Origin: JAFGKM01 sp964403465
GTDB taxonomy: Bacteria > Ratteibacteria > UBA8468 > B48-G9 > JAFGKM01
Direction of reading: 5' to 3'
Length of the DNA: 24,468 nucleotides
NCBI GenBank assembly: GCA_964403465.1
Contig: CAYOFY010000016.1
Span: 1 to 24,468 of the forward strand
This document shows positions 7,602 to 15,305 of the stretch, in pieces. Made by a program: the position numbers and the translations under genes. A model generated the notes under the pieces. The model was not told the origin of the DNA. It was given only the letters and a program-made list of their open reading frames with translations, and ran no database searches. How positions within the stretch are numbered: the first letter of the stretch is position 1; each line of letters begins with the position of its first letter.

Positions 7602-8888
7602 CTAATTGTACACAAACCACATAAGCAATGAACTGCTTAACACTGCTAATATTGTAAATGGTAATCCTATTTTGACAAAATCCTTGAAACCCACCCTGTA
7701 TCCTTTTTTCTTCAGTATGCCGACACTTACAACATTGCAGCTTGCGCCGATTGGAGTGATATTACCTCCAACGCAGGTTCCCAGCAGGAGCCCGAAAAGA
7801 AAGATATAAGGATTCAAAGAGAGCCGCGCGCAGAGTATCTGAACCCCGGGAATCATCGCCATTGTGTATGGGATATTATCCACAAAGGAGGATATGAAAA
7901 CAGAACCCCAGACCATGATGTTGTACAACAGGAAAGGACTTTTCTCTCCGCTTTTTTCCAGCACTCCTGCAAGGTCTTCTATAAAACCTACCTTTTTCAA
8001 CGTTCCCACCAGTACAAAGATGCCTGCGAGAAGGAAAAAACTCTCCCAGTCAATATGCATTATCGTGAACTTCTTTTTTTCCTCCATAAAAGCAAGCCAT
8101 AATAATCCTGCTGAGGCATATAGAAGACAAATGACCGCGGGGAAATACTCAAATCCGTTTCCGACGAACGAAACAAGGGCGAGAGAAAGTATCATCAAAA
8201 CTATAAGTACCAAAGGCGTCCACATCTTCACCGTATATTCTGCAGGAGATACTGCGAGTATCTTCTTTTCCTTTCTGAAGAAAAGATATAAAACCGCCAG
8301 ACCTGATATCATCGCTATCTGAACAAAGAAGAAAATTCCTGGTCTACCGGAAAACATGGAAAGTTTTGCAGCCGGCATATAAATAAAATCATTGAAGTTC
8401 ATACCTGACTCCATGGCCAGTATTATACTGGGGCTATCTCCGACCATTGTGGCGCAACCCTGAAGGTTGCTTGCAACGGTCATTCCTATCAGGAGTGATA
8501 CCGGATTAAGATTGTGTTTTTTTGCAAGTTCAAGAGCCACAGGCGCCATAATCATGATTGTGGCAATGTTTTCCACAAAAGCCGATATCAAGCCGGTCAT
8601 AAGGCAGATGAGGAGGTAAACGGTTCCAACCGCATATTTTTTCTCCGAGATATTCTCAACTATACCCGAAGGCACGCCTGAAAAGGAGAAAAGGAAAGAA
8701 AGAATGCTCGTCCCCAGAAAGATTCCCAGAACGTTGTAATTGAGAAAAGATGGTATTTCAATTATATGGACAACTCCTGCCATCAAAAATATCAAAGCCG
8801 CCGCATATACAAAGAAAAGTGCTTTATCCCTTTTTATGACTATTCCCGCATAGGCGAGGGAAAATATAAGGAGAGTAAGGGTTTTCAC
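7602..8888 (-). CDS. ArsB/NhaD-superfamily membrane transporter
   Basis: A 428-residue polytopic membrane protein with about ten to twelve hydrophobic helices, of the ion transporter superfamily that includes ArsB, NhaD and the P protein (COG1055-like). The two inverted halves each carry the family signature: SAFVENIATIMIMAP at about 102-116 and SSFVDNIPYTMAMIP at about 333-347. Each is followed by a re-entrant-type segment (SNLQGCATMVGDSPS; GGNITPIGASCNVV). Substrate is not predictable; Na+/H+, arsenite and dicarboxylates are known in the superfamily. The GTG at 8888 is chosen because AGAGGA lies 6 nt upstream and it clears the upstream helicase gene. A longer TTG start at 9005 would overlap that gene by 77 bp and has no supporting signal. 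Confidence 0.85.
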   Translation of the reverse strand: MKTLTLLIFSLAYAGIVIKRDKALFFVYAAALIFLMAGVVHIIEIPSFLNYNVLGIFLGTSILSFLFSFSGVPSGIVENISEKKYAVGTVYLLICLMTGLISAFVENIATIMIMAPVALELAKKHNLNPVSLLIGMTVASNLQGCATMVGDSPSIILAMESGMNFNDFIYMPAAKLSMFSGRPGIFFFVQIAMISGLAVLYLFFRKEKKILAVSPAEYTVKMWTPLVLIVLMILSLALVSFVGNGFEYFPAVICLLYASAGLLWLAFMEEKKKFTIMHIDWESFFLLAGIFVLVGTLKKVGFIEDLAGVLEKSGEKSPFLLYNIMVWGSVFISSFVDNIPYTMAMIPGVQILCARLSLNPYIFLFGLLLGTCVGGNITPIGASCNVVSVGILKKKGYRVGFKDFVKIGLPFTILAVLSSSLLMWFVYN

Positions 8889-8928
8889 AGGTATTCCTCT
8901 TTGTGACTTTTCCGCCACTGATGCGTTG

Positions 8929-10845
8929 TCATTGCATTCGGAAATTCCATTCTTCAAAAAAACTGTGCGGGATTTCCTCAAGAAAAACAGATCTTCTGTC
9001 TGCAAAGGTTTTGCATGAATCCCTCACATAGTACGTTATGTAAATATCTTCCTTTGCCCTTGTCAGACCGACATAAAAGATTCTCCTTTCTTCTTCAAGC
9101 TCCATGATATCTTTGCAGGAAGAGGGGTGCGGAAAATGATTGGAGCAGACTCCTATCAGAAAAACGATTTTCCATTCCAGCCCCTTTGCCTGATGGATGG
9201 TTGAAAGTGTCACCGGGTCGTCCACGGAGGACCCTTCTCCTTCACAATATTCCTGCAAAGAGGATTCGGAAATGAAATCCGAAAGGCTGGTGAAAGTGGA
9301 AGATATTTCTTTAAGCATTTTCAGATCCTCGTAACGTTTAATATCATCATCGCACCTTCTCCCAAGATACACAGAATATCCCGCATCCATTATCATGTCT
9401 ATCGCTGAAGGTATATCTTCTGTCTCGCGTATTTTCTTCAGTAATTGCGCAAGCTTTCCAAAGCTTCTTAACGCCCGCGTGTCCAGATCAGCGTTTTCAA
9501 TTCTATGGCAGAACTCCGTGAGACTTCCGGCCCCTTGCATGTAACCGAGCAATTTCCGAGTAGTCTTTGCACCGATACCATCGGTTAACCCAAAAACTCT
9601 TTTCCATGCGATTTCATCACCCAAGTTTTCCGCCGCTCTGAAATAAGCAACCATGTCCTTTATGTGTGCCTGTTCAAAAAACCTCAATCCTCCCCTGACA
9701 ATATAAGGTATCTTCAATTTGCTCATCTCCATCTCAACCTCTGCTACCTGATACATGGATCTGAAAAGAACCCCTATATCGCCAGCAGCAATTCCCGACC
9801 TCAGTAACTGCGAGATCCGCTGGGCAACAAAAGCGGCTTCCTCGCCCGGGTTGTAACATTTTATGAGGACTGGCTTGATGCCGCTTTTTCTTATACTTCT
9901 GAGGTCTTTTGGAAACTGGAATCTATTATGAGATATGCTCCTGTTTGCAAAATCAAGAATCTGCGGCGTGCTGCGGTAATTCAGATCAAGGCAGAAGGTT
10001 CTGGCCTCAGAATAAATCTTTGGAAATTCCATAATATTGTTTACGGTGGCTCCCCTGAAAGAATAAATGCTCTGTGCATCATCTCCCACCACCATTATAT
10101 TTCTTCCAGTTTTTGCCAGTTGGTAAAGAATCAGGGATTGCAGCTTATTTGTATCATGATATTCATCAACAAGGATATACTTGAACTTTTTTGATATTTC
10201 CATGCCGATATTCTCATTTTTCATAAGTCTGTGCCAGAAAAGCAACAAATCATCGTAATCAACAAGATTCTGTTCTCTTTTCCTTTTCTGATACCTGGTG
10301 GATATCGCCTCAAGACGCGGGATAAAACAGGAGTATTGAGGAAACCGCGTATTGATAATATCCCTGATACTTTCAGAGGTATTTACCGAAAAACTCAGTA
10401 TTTTCTTTATTGTTGTATGCACAGGAAAGTCTTCCTCATCTGCAATGTGCTGGGTAATCTTTTTCAGAATGGAGATGCTGTCTTCTTCGTCAAGAATGGT
10501 GTAATTCAATCCAATGTTCAAAAACCTGCCGTATTTTCTCAGCAGTGTATTTGCTGTGTGATGAAACGTACCCGCCCATAAACCTTCAGGATAGTCGCCG
10601 AGCAGCTCTTCAATTCTTTCAATCATCTGTCCTGCCGCTCTGTTCGTAAACGTAACCAGCAGTATTGACGACGCCGGAACTCCGTTTTCAAGAAGCCAGC
10701 AAACCCTGTACACAAGAACTCTGGTTTTCCCTGAACCGGCTCCGGCAACAACAAGACACGGCCCATCGCCTTCTCTTACAATATTGAGTTGCTGAAGATT
10801 CAGGTCTTTTTGATAATCAAGTATTTCGGAAAGCCTTACGTTCAT
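8929..10845 (-). CDS. UvrD/PcrA-like superfamily 1A DNA helicase
   Basis: A 638-residue 3'-5' SF1A helicase. Motifs in order: Walker A AGAGSGKT (34-41), Ia VTFTNRAAGQM (64-74), II DEYHDTN (227-233), III GDDAQSIYSFRGA (254-266), IV LNYRSTPQI, V STIHQAKGLEW and VI RRIFYVGLTRAKEDIYI near the C-terminus. Motif II reads DEYHD where most relatives have DE(F/Y)QD. The protein is shorter than typical UvrD/PcrA (about 720) and ends soon after motif VI, lacking the C-terminal RNA-polymerase-binding extension. Whether it does repair or another task cannot be told from sequence. Its ATG overlaps the pyrB stop by 4 bp (10842-10845). Confidence 0.93.
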   Translation of the reverse strand: MNVRLSEILDYQKDLNLQQLNIVREGDGPCLVVAGAGSGKTRVLVYRVCWLLENGVPASSILLVTFTNRAAGQMIERIEELLGDYPEGLWAGTFHHTANTLLRKYGRFLNIGLNYTILDEEDSISILKKITQHIADEEDFPVHTTIKKILSFSVNTSESIRDIINTRFPQYSCFIPRLEAISTRYQKRKREQNLVDYDDLLLFWHRLMKNENIGMEISKKFKYILVDEYHDTNKLQSLILYQLAKTGRNIMVVGDDAQSIYSFRGATVNNIMEFPKIYSEARTFCLDLNYRSTPQILDFANRSISHNRFQFPKDLRSIRKSGIKPVLIKCYNPGEEAAFVAQRISQLLRSGIAAGDIGVLFRSMYQVAEVEMEMSKLKIPYIVRGGLRFFEQAHIKDMVAYFRAAENLGDEIAWKRVFGLTDGIGAKTTRKLLGYMQGAGSLTEFCHRIENADLDTRALRSFGKLAQLLKKIRETEDIPSAIDMIMDAGYSVYLGRRCDDDIKRYEDLKMLKEISSTFTSLSDFISESSLQEYCEGEGSSVDDPVTLSTIHQAKGLEWKIVFLIGVCSNHFPHPSSCKDIMELEEERRIFYVGLTRAKEDIYITYYVRDSCKTFADRRSVFLEEIPHSFFEEWNFRMQ

Positions 10846-11765
10846 TTCCTGCTTCCTATTGTAAGGTACAGCACCGCCATCCTTACTGCAATACCGTTGG
10901 TCACCTGTTCCAATATCAGTGAATTTTGCCTCTCCGCAATCTCGGATTTTATTTCAACACCTCTGTTCATCGGTCCAGGATGCATGATAACCGCACCCTT
11001 TTTTATTTCGCTGTATCTTGTCTCATCTATACCATAGAAATAACTGTATTCCCTGAGTGAAGACAGGAAATTCTCTTTTTGCCGCTCTTTCTGCAACCTC
11101 AGAAGATATATTACGTCTGTGTCTCTTATCGCTTCGTCAATATTATAGGTGACCTTTGCTCCCATCTTCTCCACATCCGCAGGTATTATCGGAGGAGGCC
11201 CGCAGACAAAGACTCTTGCCCCCAGTTTCGTAAAACCCCATATGTTTGACCTCGCAACCCTGCTGTGGAGAATATCTCCCACAATAGAAATTTTTATCCC
11301 CCTGATCCTTCCAAGTTTCTCCTTCACTGTAAACATGTCCAGCAATGCCTGAGTCGGATGTTCATGGCAACCATCTCCTGCGTTTATGACAGCTGAAGAT
11401 ACGTTACGGCTTATAAGTTCAGGCGCTCCCGCTATGGAATGCCTTACGATAAAACAATCCACTTTCATCGCCTCAATGTTCCTTGCGGTATCCACGATAG
11501 TCTCACCTTTTGATATGCTGGATGTTGCCACCTCAAAACTTAAAACATCAGCAGAGAGACGTTTTGCCGCCAGTTCAAAGGAAGTCTTGGTGCGGGTGCT
11601 GGGCTCGAAAAACAGATTGACGACTGTCTTACCTCTTAAAGGAGGGACTTTTTTAACCGGCCGGCTGCTTATTTCCTTGAAAGATACTGCTGTCTCAAGG
11701 ATGGTTTCTATCTCTTCCCTCGTAAGGGTTTCAAGCCCTATAAGGTCTTTTTTCGTCCAGTTCAT
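10842..11765 (-). CDS. pyrB: Aspartate carbamoyltransferase catalytic subunit
   Basis: A 307-residue PyrB, which condenses carbamoyl phosphate with L-aspartate in pyrimidine synthesis. The carbamoyl-phosphate signature FFEPSTRTK is at 52-60, the HPTQALLD loop at 136-143 and HPGPMNRGVEI in the C-terminal domain. It is directly coupled to pyrR: its ATG overlaps the pyrR TGA in ATGA at 11762-11765, and it overlaps the helicase start in the same manner. The regulatory subunit gene pyrI and the remaining pyr genes are not in the window. Placement behind pyrR implies UMP- or UTP-responsive control, though no leader attenuator is visible. Confidence 0.98.
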   Translation of the reverse strand: MNWTKKDLIGLETLTREEIETILETAVSFKEISSRPVKKVPPLRGKTVVNLFFEPSTRTKTSFELAAKRLSADVLSFEVATSSISKGETIVDTARNIEAMKVDCFIVRHSIAGAPELISRNVSSAVINAGDGCHEHPTQALLDMFTVKEKLGRIRGIKISIVGDILHSRVARSNIWGFTKLGARVFVCGPPPIIPADVEKMGAKVTYNIDEAIRDTDVIYLLRLQKERQKENFLSSLREYSYFYGIDETRYSEIKKGAVIMHPGPMNRGVEIKSEIAERQNSLILEQVTNGIAVRMAVLYLTIGSRK

Positions 11766-12280
11766 TTTTTCTTTTCTATCAAGACTTCATCCCTGATGTC
11801 AATCTCCTTAAGTCTCACTTCCACCATTTCATCAACCAGGGTTTCCACCTTTCTGCCTGTGAAATCAGCCCCTATCGGCAACTCCCTGTGTCCTCTGTCA
11901 ACGAGAACAAAGAGTCTGACGAGAGCCGGCCTGCCCAAGTCAACGAGCGCATCCAGGGCAGCCCTGATTGTTCTTCCCGTAAAAAGCACATCATCAACCA
12001 GCAGAATATTTTTTCCGTCTATGTCAAAAAGGACTTCCGTTTCGGAGATAACCGGATGAGCCCCAATCTTGCTGAAATCGTCCCTGTACAGATTTATATC
12101 CAGATAACCAACAGGCACTTCGTCAGGAAAATATTTTTTTATCCTGTCGGCAAGGATAGCTCCCCTCCTTCTGATTCCCACTATGGCAAGACCCGAGAAA
12201 CCCATTTCTCCTTCAATAATACCGGCGGCTTTCTCGATTATCCTGCTAATCTCTCTCCCGGTCATTATTCTTCTGCCCAT
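11762..12280 (-). CDS. pyrR: PyrR regulator / uracil phosphoribosyltransferase
   Basis: A 172-residue type I phosphoribosyltransferase-fold protein. The PRPP-binding segment LLVDDVLFTGRT is at 93-104, and the PyrR hallmarks LYRDDFSKIG (64-73) and LVDRGHRELPI (126-136) are present. Family members are mRNA-binding attenuators of pyr operons, and many have uracil phosphoribosyltransferase activity. The ATG at 12280 gives the usual length. A longer in-frame reading to 12448 adds 56 residues with no PyrR homology and runs into the upstream gene. There is no SD. An extended -10 box sits exactly where transcription would begin at the ATG, so the mRNA may be leaderless. Confidence 0.94.
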   Translation of the reverse strand: MGRRIMTGREISRIIEKAAGIIEGEMGFSGLAIVGIRRRGAILADRIKKYFPDEVPVGYLDINLYRDDFSKIGAHPVISETEVLFDIDGKNILLVDDVLFTGRTIRAALDALVDLGRPALVRLFVLVDRGHRELPIGADFTGRKVETLVDEMVEVRLKEIDIRDEVLIEKKK

Positions 12281-12286
12281 ATTTTT

Positions 12287-12315
12287 ATAATACCATAAGA
12301 AACAGAATTGGGAAA
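12287..12315 (-). promoter_or_regulatory. Extended -10 promoter placing the transcription start at the pyrR ATG
   Basis: On the minus strand TGGTATTAT (12287-12295) is an extended -10 element. A weak -35 (TTTCCC) lies 17 bp upstream of the hexamer, at 12310-12315. Exactly six bases separate the hexamer from the A of the pyrR ATG, so the predicted +1 coincides with the start codon. No SD lies between. This predicts a leaderless mRNA for the pyrR-pyrB series and leaves no room for a PyrR-dependent leader attenuator. Confidence 0.5.
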
Positions 12316-12395
12316 AGCGCACAAAATGCAGTACTTTTGCCAGGACTTGCGGTGTCTGTGATTTTTCCGATACGGCCGCGGGATGAATCTTGCTC

Positions 12396-13133
12396 CTATA
12401 TGCCCTGTGCAATTCTTCTGGCGAGAACAGACGGAAGACCTCTCTCAATTATCTTCTTTCTGGTTATTTCAAGAGGGTATTCTATTCGATGAAGATTCAA
12501 AACATTTGTTTCGGTGTCATATACAGAGACGCAGGCAAAAGGAAAGCCGTCCCGCGGCTGTCCGGTACTCCCCACGTTTATGAGGTACCTGTATCCCTCC
12601 TCAGTTTTAATATCAAGTCTCCCGCTGAAGTCCGTGTAGATAATCTCTGTCTGACCACCACCTATATTTTTTCTGAAACCGCCCGGCATATGCGTATGTC
12701 CGAAAAAACAGATTTTCTTATCCATAATGCTGAATTCCTCATCCGCATCTTCTCTGCCCATCACGTACTTGAAAAGAGGGTCAGTAATGGAGGCGTGGAC
12801 GAAGAGGATTTCTTCCCTTGTTTCCCTCTCAGCAAATCCGTCAATTTTTTTCTTGCAGGCCGGGGAGAGCCTGGCCTGAGTCCATTCCAGGGAAAGTCTT
12901 GCGTTATCCTTAAAATTTGAAAGATTCCCTGTCAGAATACCCTCTTCGTGGTTACCTTTCAATACAACGTCTGCTTTTTCCCCGATAAGTTCAATACACT
13001 CCTCAGGGTCGGGACCGTAACCAACCACATCACCCGTGACCACAAGAAAGTCAACTCTTTCGTCAAGAAAAAGGAGGGCTGCTTTTGCGGATTCAAGATT
13101 GCCGTGTATGTCGGAGATTATCCCTATCTTCAT
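12396..13133 (-). CDS. Calcineurin-like metallophosphoesterase (COG0639 type)
   Basis: A 245-residue dinuclear-metal phosphoesterase. Metal-binding motifs are complete: DIHGN with Asp8 and His10, GDVVGYGP with Asp35, GNHE with Asn61 and His62, FVHAS with His113, and GHTH with His146 and His148. The pattern fits the MJ0936/YfcE and COG0639 groups, whose members act on phosphodiesters, diadenosine polyphosphates or phosphoproteins. The ATG at 13133 starts right at the phosphoesterase fold (MKIGIISD) and lies 1 bp after the kinase stop codon. A start 39 bp upstream inside the kinase gene is less likely. The tight coupling to a protein kinase makes a phosphoprotein or nucleotide signal a plausible substrate (inference). 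Confidence 0.9.
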   Translation of the reverse strand: MKIGIISDIHGNLESAKAALLFLDERVDFLVVTGDVVGYGPDPEECIELIGEKADVVLKGNHEEGILTGNLSNFKDNARLSLEWTQARLSPACKKKIDGFAERETREEILFVHASITDPLFKYVMGREDADEEFSIMDKKICFFGHTHMPGGFRKNIGGGQTEIIYTDFSGRLDIKTEEGYRYLINVGSTGQPRDGFPFACVSVYDTETNVLNLHRIEYPLEITRKKIIERGLPSVLARRIAQGI

Positions 13134-13134
13134 C

Positions 13135-13911
13135 TCAAAGGGTAAATTCCAAATACAGTCTTTCAAGTTCATCCTTCACTTTTGACATAGTGTCATATCT
13201 CTTGAAAGGTTCCTTCTGGGTTGCAACGGCGATTATTGAATAGATTTTTTCATTTTGAAGCCTGTCCTTCAAAAACTCGTCAAGCAAAATGCCGAATGAA
13301 TATATATCACTTCTTTGATCAAATGTACCCTTTGCTCTTTCTGGAGCCATGTATTTCTCAGTGCCACCAGTATATATGGAGGGTTTTCTGAACCATCTAT
13401 TGAGTCTCTCGGCATAACCGAAATCCGTCAGCTTGAAAATCCCGTTGTTTCTACCCACTATTATATTCTCGGGCTTAATGTCATTGTGTATGATTCCTTT
13501 ACTGTGGATGTAATCAACGGTGTCTGCCAATCCCAGAAAAAATTTAATAAGCGATTCGGTTGTCATTTCCCAATTCTGGAAAGCCATTCTCAAACTTGTA
13601 CCGTTCACGTATTCCATGAAAATTGCCAGCAAATTTTCCTTCTGGGCCAGGCCGTAGACCTTGACTATATTCTCATGGTTCAGTCTGGCCTGCATCTTTG
13701 CTTCCCTGATGAATTGATTTATCTGTACCGGCTGGTTTCTGTATGGATGGAGGACTTTTATTGCAACGGTCTTCCCGTAACGGCCATTCCCATTGACGCT
13801 TGAACACCTGTAAACCGTGGAGGTTGCTCCCTGCCATATCTTTTCCTCCACGATATATCCTTTTACAGTTTCACCGGTCAATTTGATTATATACTCCGCA
13901 CGCTCCCTCAT
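13135..13911 (-). CDS. Soluble Hanks-type Ser/Thr protein kinase
   Basis: A 258-residue protein consisting essentially of one eukaryotic-like kinase domain, with no transmembrane helix, PASTA or other sensor domain. Visible elements are a degenerate glycine loop (WQGATSTVY, 26-34), VAIKVL with Lys52, alpha-C Glu70, HNDIKPEN with Asp144 and Asn149, DFG at 163-165, MAPE ending at Glu191, and DIYSFG with Asp202. The catalytic loop reads HND instead of HRD, so it is a non-RD kinase, but all residues needed for catalysis appear present. The ATG has an SD (GGGGAGA) about 4-5 nt away. It is first in its transcription unit, behind a strong promoter, and the phosphoesterase follows after 1 bp. Confidence 0.93.
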   Translation of the reverse strand: MRERAEYIIKLTGETVKGYIVEEKIWQGATSTVYRCSSVNGNGRYGKTVAIKVLHPYRNQPVQINQFIREAKMQARLNHENIVKVYGLAQKENLLAIFMEYVNGTSLRMAFQNWEMTTESLIKFFLGLADTVDYIHSKGIIHNDIKPENIIVGRNNGIFKLTDFGYAERLNRWFRKPSIYTGGTEKYMAPERAKGTFDQRSDIYSFGILLDEFLKDRLQNEKIYSIIAVATQKEPFKRYDTMSKVKDELERLYLEFTL

Positions 13912-14025
13912 ACGGTCTCCCCGGATTCTTGTTCATGGGCAGGGGAAAGAGAAAAACGCCGTATTGCAATTACTTTCCAATGACAAATCCTTTCACCTGC
14001 CGTTCCACAGTTGACTTTCCTTTTG

Positions 14026-14054
14026 ATTATAGCATTTTTCTGAATTTTTTTCAA
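14026..14054 (-). promoter_or_regulatory. Strong extended -10 promoter for the kinase-phosphoesterase unit
   Basis: On the minus strand TTGAAA (14049-14054) is followed after exactly 17 bp by TATAAT (14026-14031), preceded by TGC (extended -10). Eleven of twelve consensus bases match. The predicted start near 14019 leaves a leader of about 107 nt before the kinase ATG. No distinct structure was recognised in that leader. Confidence 0.7.
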
Positions 14055-14066
14055 ATTCCGGCATAT

Positions 14067-14072
14067 TATACT
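14067..14072 (+). promoter_or_regulatory. Possible -10 box of the HAD gene
   Basis: TATACT at 14067-14072 could be a -10 box for the divergent HAD gene, whose ATG at 14122 has the SD GGTAAGGA. No convincing -35 lies 16-18 bp upstream, and the candidate position overlaps the -35 of the divergent kinase promoter. The two promoters would be back to back in the 210-bp gap 13912-14121, which otherwise shows nothing identifiable. Confidence 0.35.
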
Positions 14073-14121
14073 AAAATGGATTGGAACAATGCATTTTGAA
14101 ATCATAAACAGGTAAGGAAAA

Positions 14122-14787
14122 ATGCTGAAGGGTATTATACTTGATTTTGACGGCACTATCGTTTCTCTCCATATTGATTTTGAGAAAATAAGAAAAAAAA
14201 TGTTGATGGATGCGTTGGAACATCATCTTGTATTCCCTCGCAAGAAACTCCCCATTCTTGAAACATTGAGATATATAGAAATCCGTAATGGAAAAAATAG
14301 ATTTTCTGAAATATTTCTTTCCGAAGCACGCGAGTTTCTCAAAAAAGAAGAAATTAGAGGGGCAAGAAAATCCAAACCTTTACCCGGAAGCATCAAGCTG
14401 CTTCAAGAATTGCAGAAAATGGGCATAAGAATCGGCATAATCACGAGAAACTGCAGGGAAACCGTCGAGATAGTCACAAATAAGTTTGATATACCGTATG
14501 ACATCCTGCTCACAAGAGATGATATAGAGAAAGTCAAGCCTGATAAGGCACACATTGAGACAGCAGTCAGACTCCTGGGAATTAAAAAAAATGAGGTCAT
14601 GATGGTCGGCGACCACCCCATGGACATAAAATGCGCCAGGAGTTGCGGGGTCAGGTCATGCGGAATCCTTTCGGGCAAGACCGGCATAAGAAATAGTCTT
14701 AGAAGGGAAGGAGCTGATTTTGTCTTCACCAGTGTATACGACGTATACCGCCTTTTTCATGCAGGTCGTTCCGATCAGAAGAAGTGA
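14122..14787 (+). CDS. HAD-superfamily phosphatase (phosphoglycolate phosphatase-like)
   Basis: A 221-residue HAD hydrolase with a helical cap. Motif I is LDFDGT with nucleophile Asp8 and acid/base Asp10. Motif II is IITRN with Thr108. Motif III has Lys139 in KPDK, and motif IV is VGDHPMD with Asp164 and Asp168. The cap insertion (about 15-85) is that of the Gph/PGP-like subgroup, but substrates vary widely in the superfamily, so none is assigned. The ATG is preceded by GGTAAGGA. It is divergent from the kinase gene and 81 bp upstream of the response regulator, with nothing linking them functionally beyond proximity. Confidence 0.9.
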   Translation: MLKGIILDFDGTIVSLHIDFEKIRKKMLMDALEHHLVFPRKKLPILETLRYIEIRNGKNRFSEIFLSEAREFLKKEEIRGARKSKPLPGSIKLLQELQKMGIRIGIITRNCRETVEIVTNKFDIPYDILLTRDDIEKVKPDKAHIETAVRLLGIKKNEVMMVGDHPMDIKCARSCGVRSCGILSGKTGIRNSLRREGADFVFTSVYDVYRLFHAGRSDQKK

Positions 14788-14823
14788 ATCTTAATGTTAC
14801 TGGCTTTTGATGCTCTGAAATTG

Positions 14824-14838
14824 AGACAGTTATTGTCT
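14824..14838. repeat. Short perfect inverted repeat upstream of the response regulator gene
   Basis: AGACA (14824-14828) and TGTCT (14834-14838) are perfect inverted arms around a 5-nt spacer. The right arm overlaps the proposed -35 of the response-regulator promoter. It may be an operator, or the end of the HAD transcript; no U-tract follows. A 5-bp arm is short enough to arise by chance. Confidence 0.3.
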
Positions 14839-14861
14839 TGTATAATAAAATCGGGTAAAAT
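14833..14861 (+). promoter_or_regulatory. Promoter predicting a leaderless response-regulator mRNA
   Basis: TTGTCT (14833-14838) and TAAAAT (14856-14861) are 17 bp apart. The predicted start falls at 14868-14869, on the ATG of the response regulator, which has no SD. A second possible -10, the perfect TATAAT at 14841-14846, lacks a well-placed -35 and would give a leader of about 16 nt, also without SD. Confidence 0.45.
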
Positions 14862-14868
14862 AAAAACT

Positions 14869-15246
14869 ATGGATATACAGGCAAAAAAGATACTGATCAT
14901 GGAAGACGAACCAGATTCGCTTATGATGCTTTCCATGGCCTTGAAATCAGCCGGGTATATTGTTTTCGGGGCACCAGACGGCGAGGAAGGATTAAGAATA
15001 TTCCGGGAAGAGAGACCCGATCTGGTTATTCTTGATATTGTAATGCCCGGAATTGACGGATGGGAGGTGCTCAAGAAAATAAAAGCGGGATTGAAGAGCA
15101 AGAGGATACCTGTAATAATGCTGACTGGCAAAAGCGAAGATGCGGATAAGGTCAAAGGATACGACTATGGAGCGGATTTTTACGTAACCAAGCCGTATAA
15201 TATCCAGAAACTTCTTCCAATAGTAAGAGATATAATAAGCAAATAG
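14869..15246 (+). CDS. Single-domain (CheY-like) response regulator
   Basis: A 125-residue stand-alone receiver domain. The acidic pocket is Glu12/Asp13 (MEDE), the phosphoacceptor is Asp56 (LVILDIVMPG), the switch Thr is Thr86 (MLTG) and the conserved lysine is Lys108 (TKPY). There is no output domain, so it signals by protein interaction or passes phosphate on. No histidine kinase gene is in the window. The ATG at 14869 matches the start of the receiver fold; a reading from 14794 adds 25 residues without homology. No SD is visible. The TGS GTPase gene starts 59 bp downstream on the same strand. Confidence 0.92.
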   Translation: MDIQAKKILIMEDEPDSLMMLSMALKSAGYIVFGAPDGEEGLRIFREERPDLVILDIVMPGIDGWEVLKKIKAGLKSKRIPVIMLTGKSEDADKVKGYDYGADFYVTKPYNIQKLLPIVRDIISK

Positions 15247-15305
15247 AAAATGTGCCTTTGGGATACTGAACCGATTCCCGGGGTCTGGTATCCAGGATTT
15301 TTCTC

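Noticed and set aside
8889..9005. Longer TTG-started version of the transporter
   Set aside because: The extra 39 residues are polar and overlap the helicase gene. The GTG at 8888 has a good SD and begins at the first hydrophobic helix.
12281..12448. N-terminal extension of PyrR by 56 residues
   Set aside because: The added residues do not resemble PyrR, the extension overlaps the phosphoesterase gene, and a promoter lies inside it.
13908..14156. Small minus-strand open frame (82 codons) ending in an ATGA overlap with the kinase gene
   Set aside because: The overlap looks attractive, but its start lies upstream of the kinase promoter and inside the divergent HAD gene. It lacks an SD at its first codon and has no homology signal.
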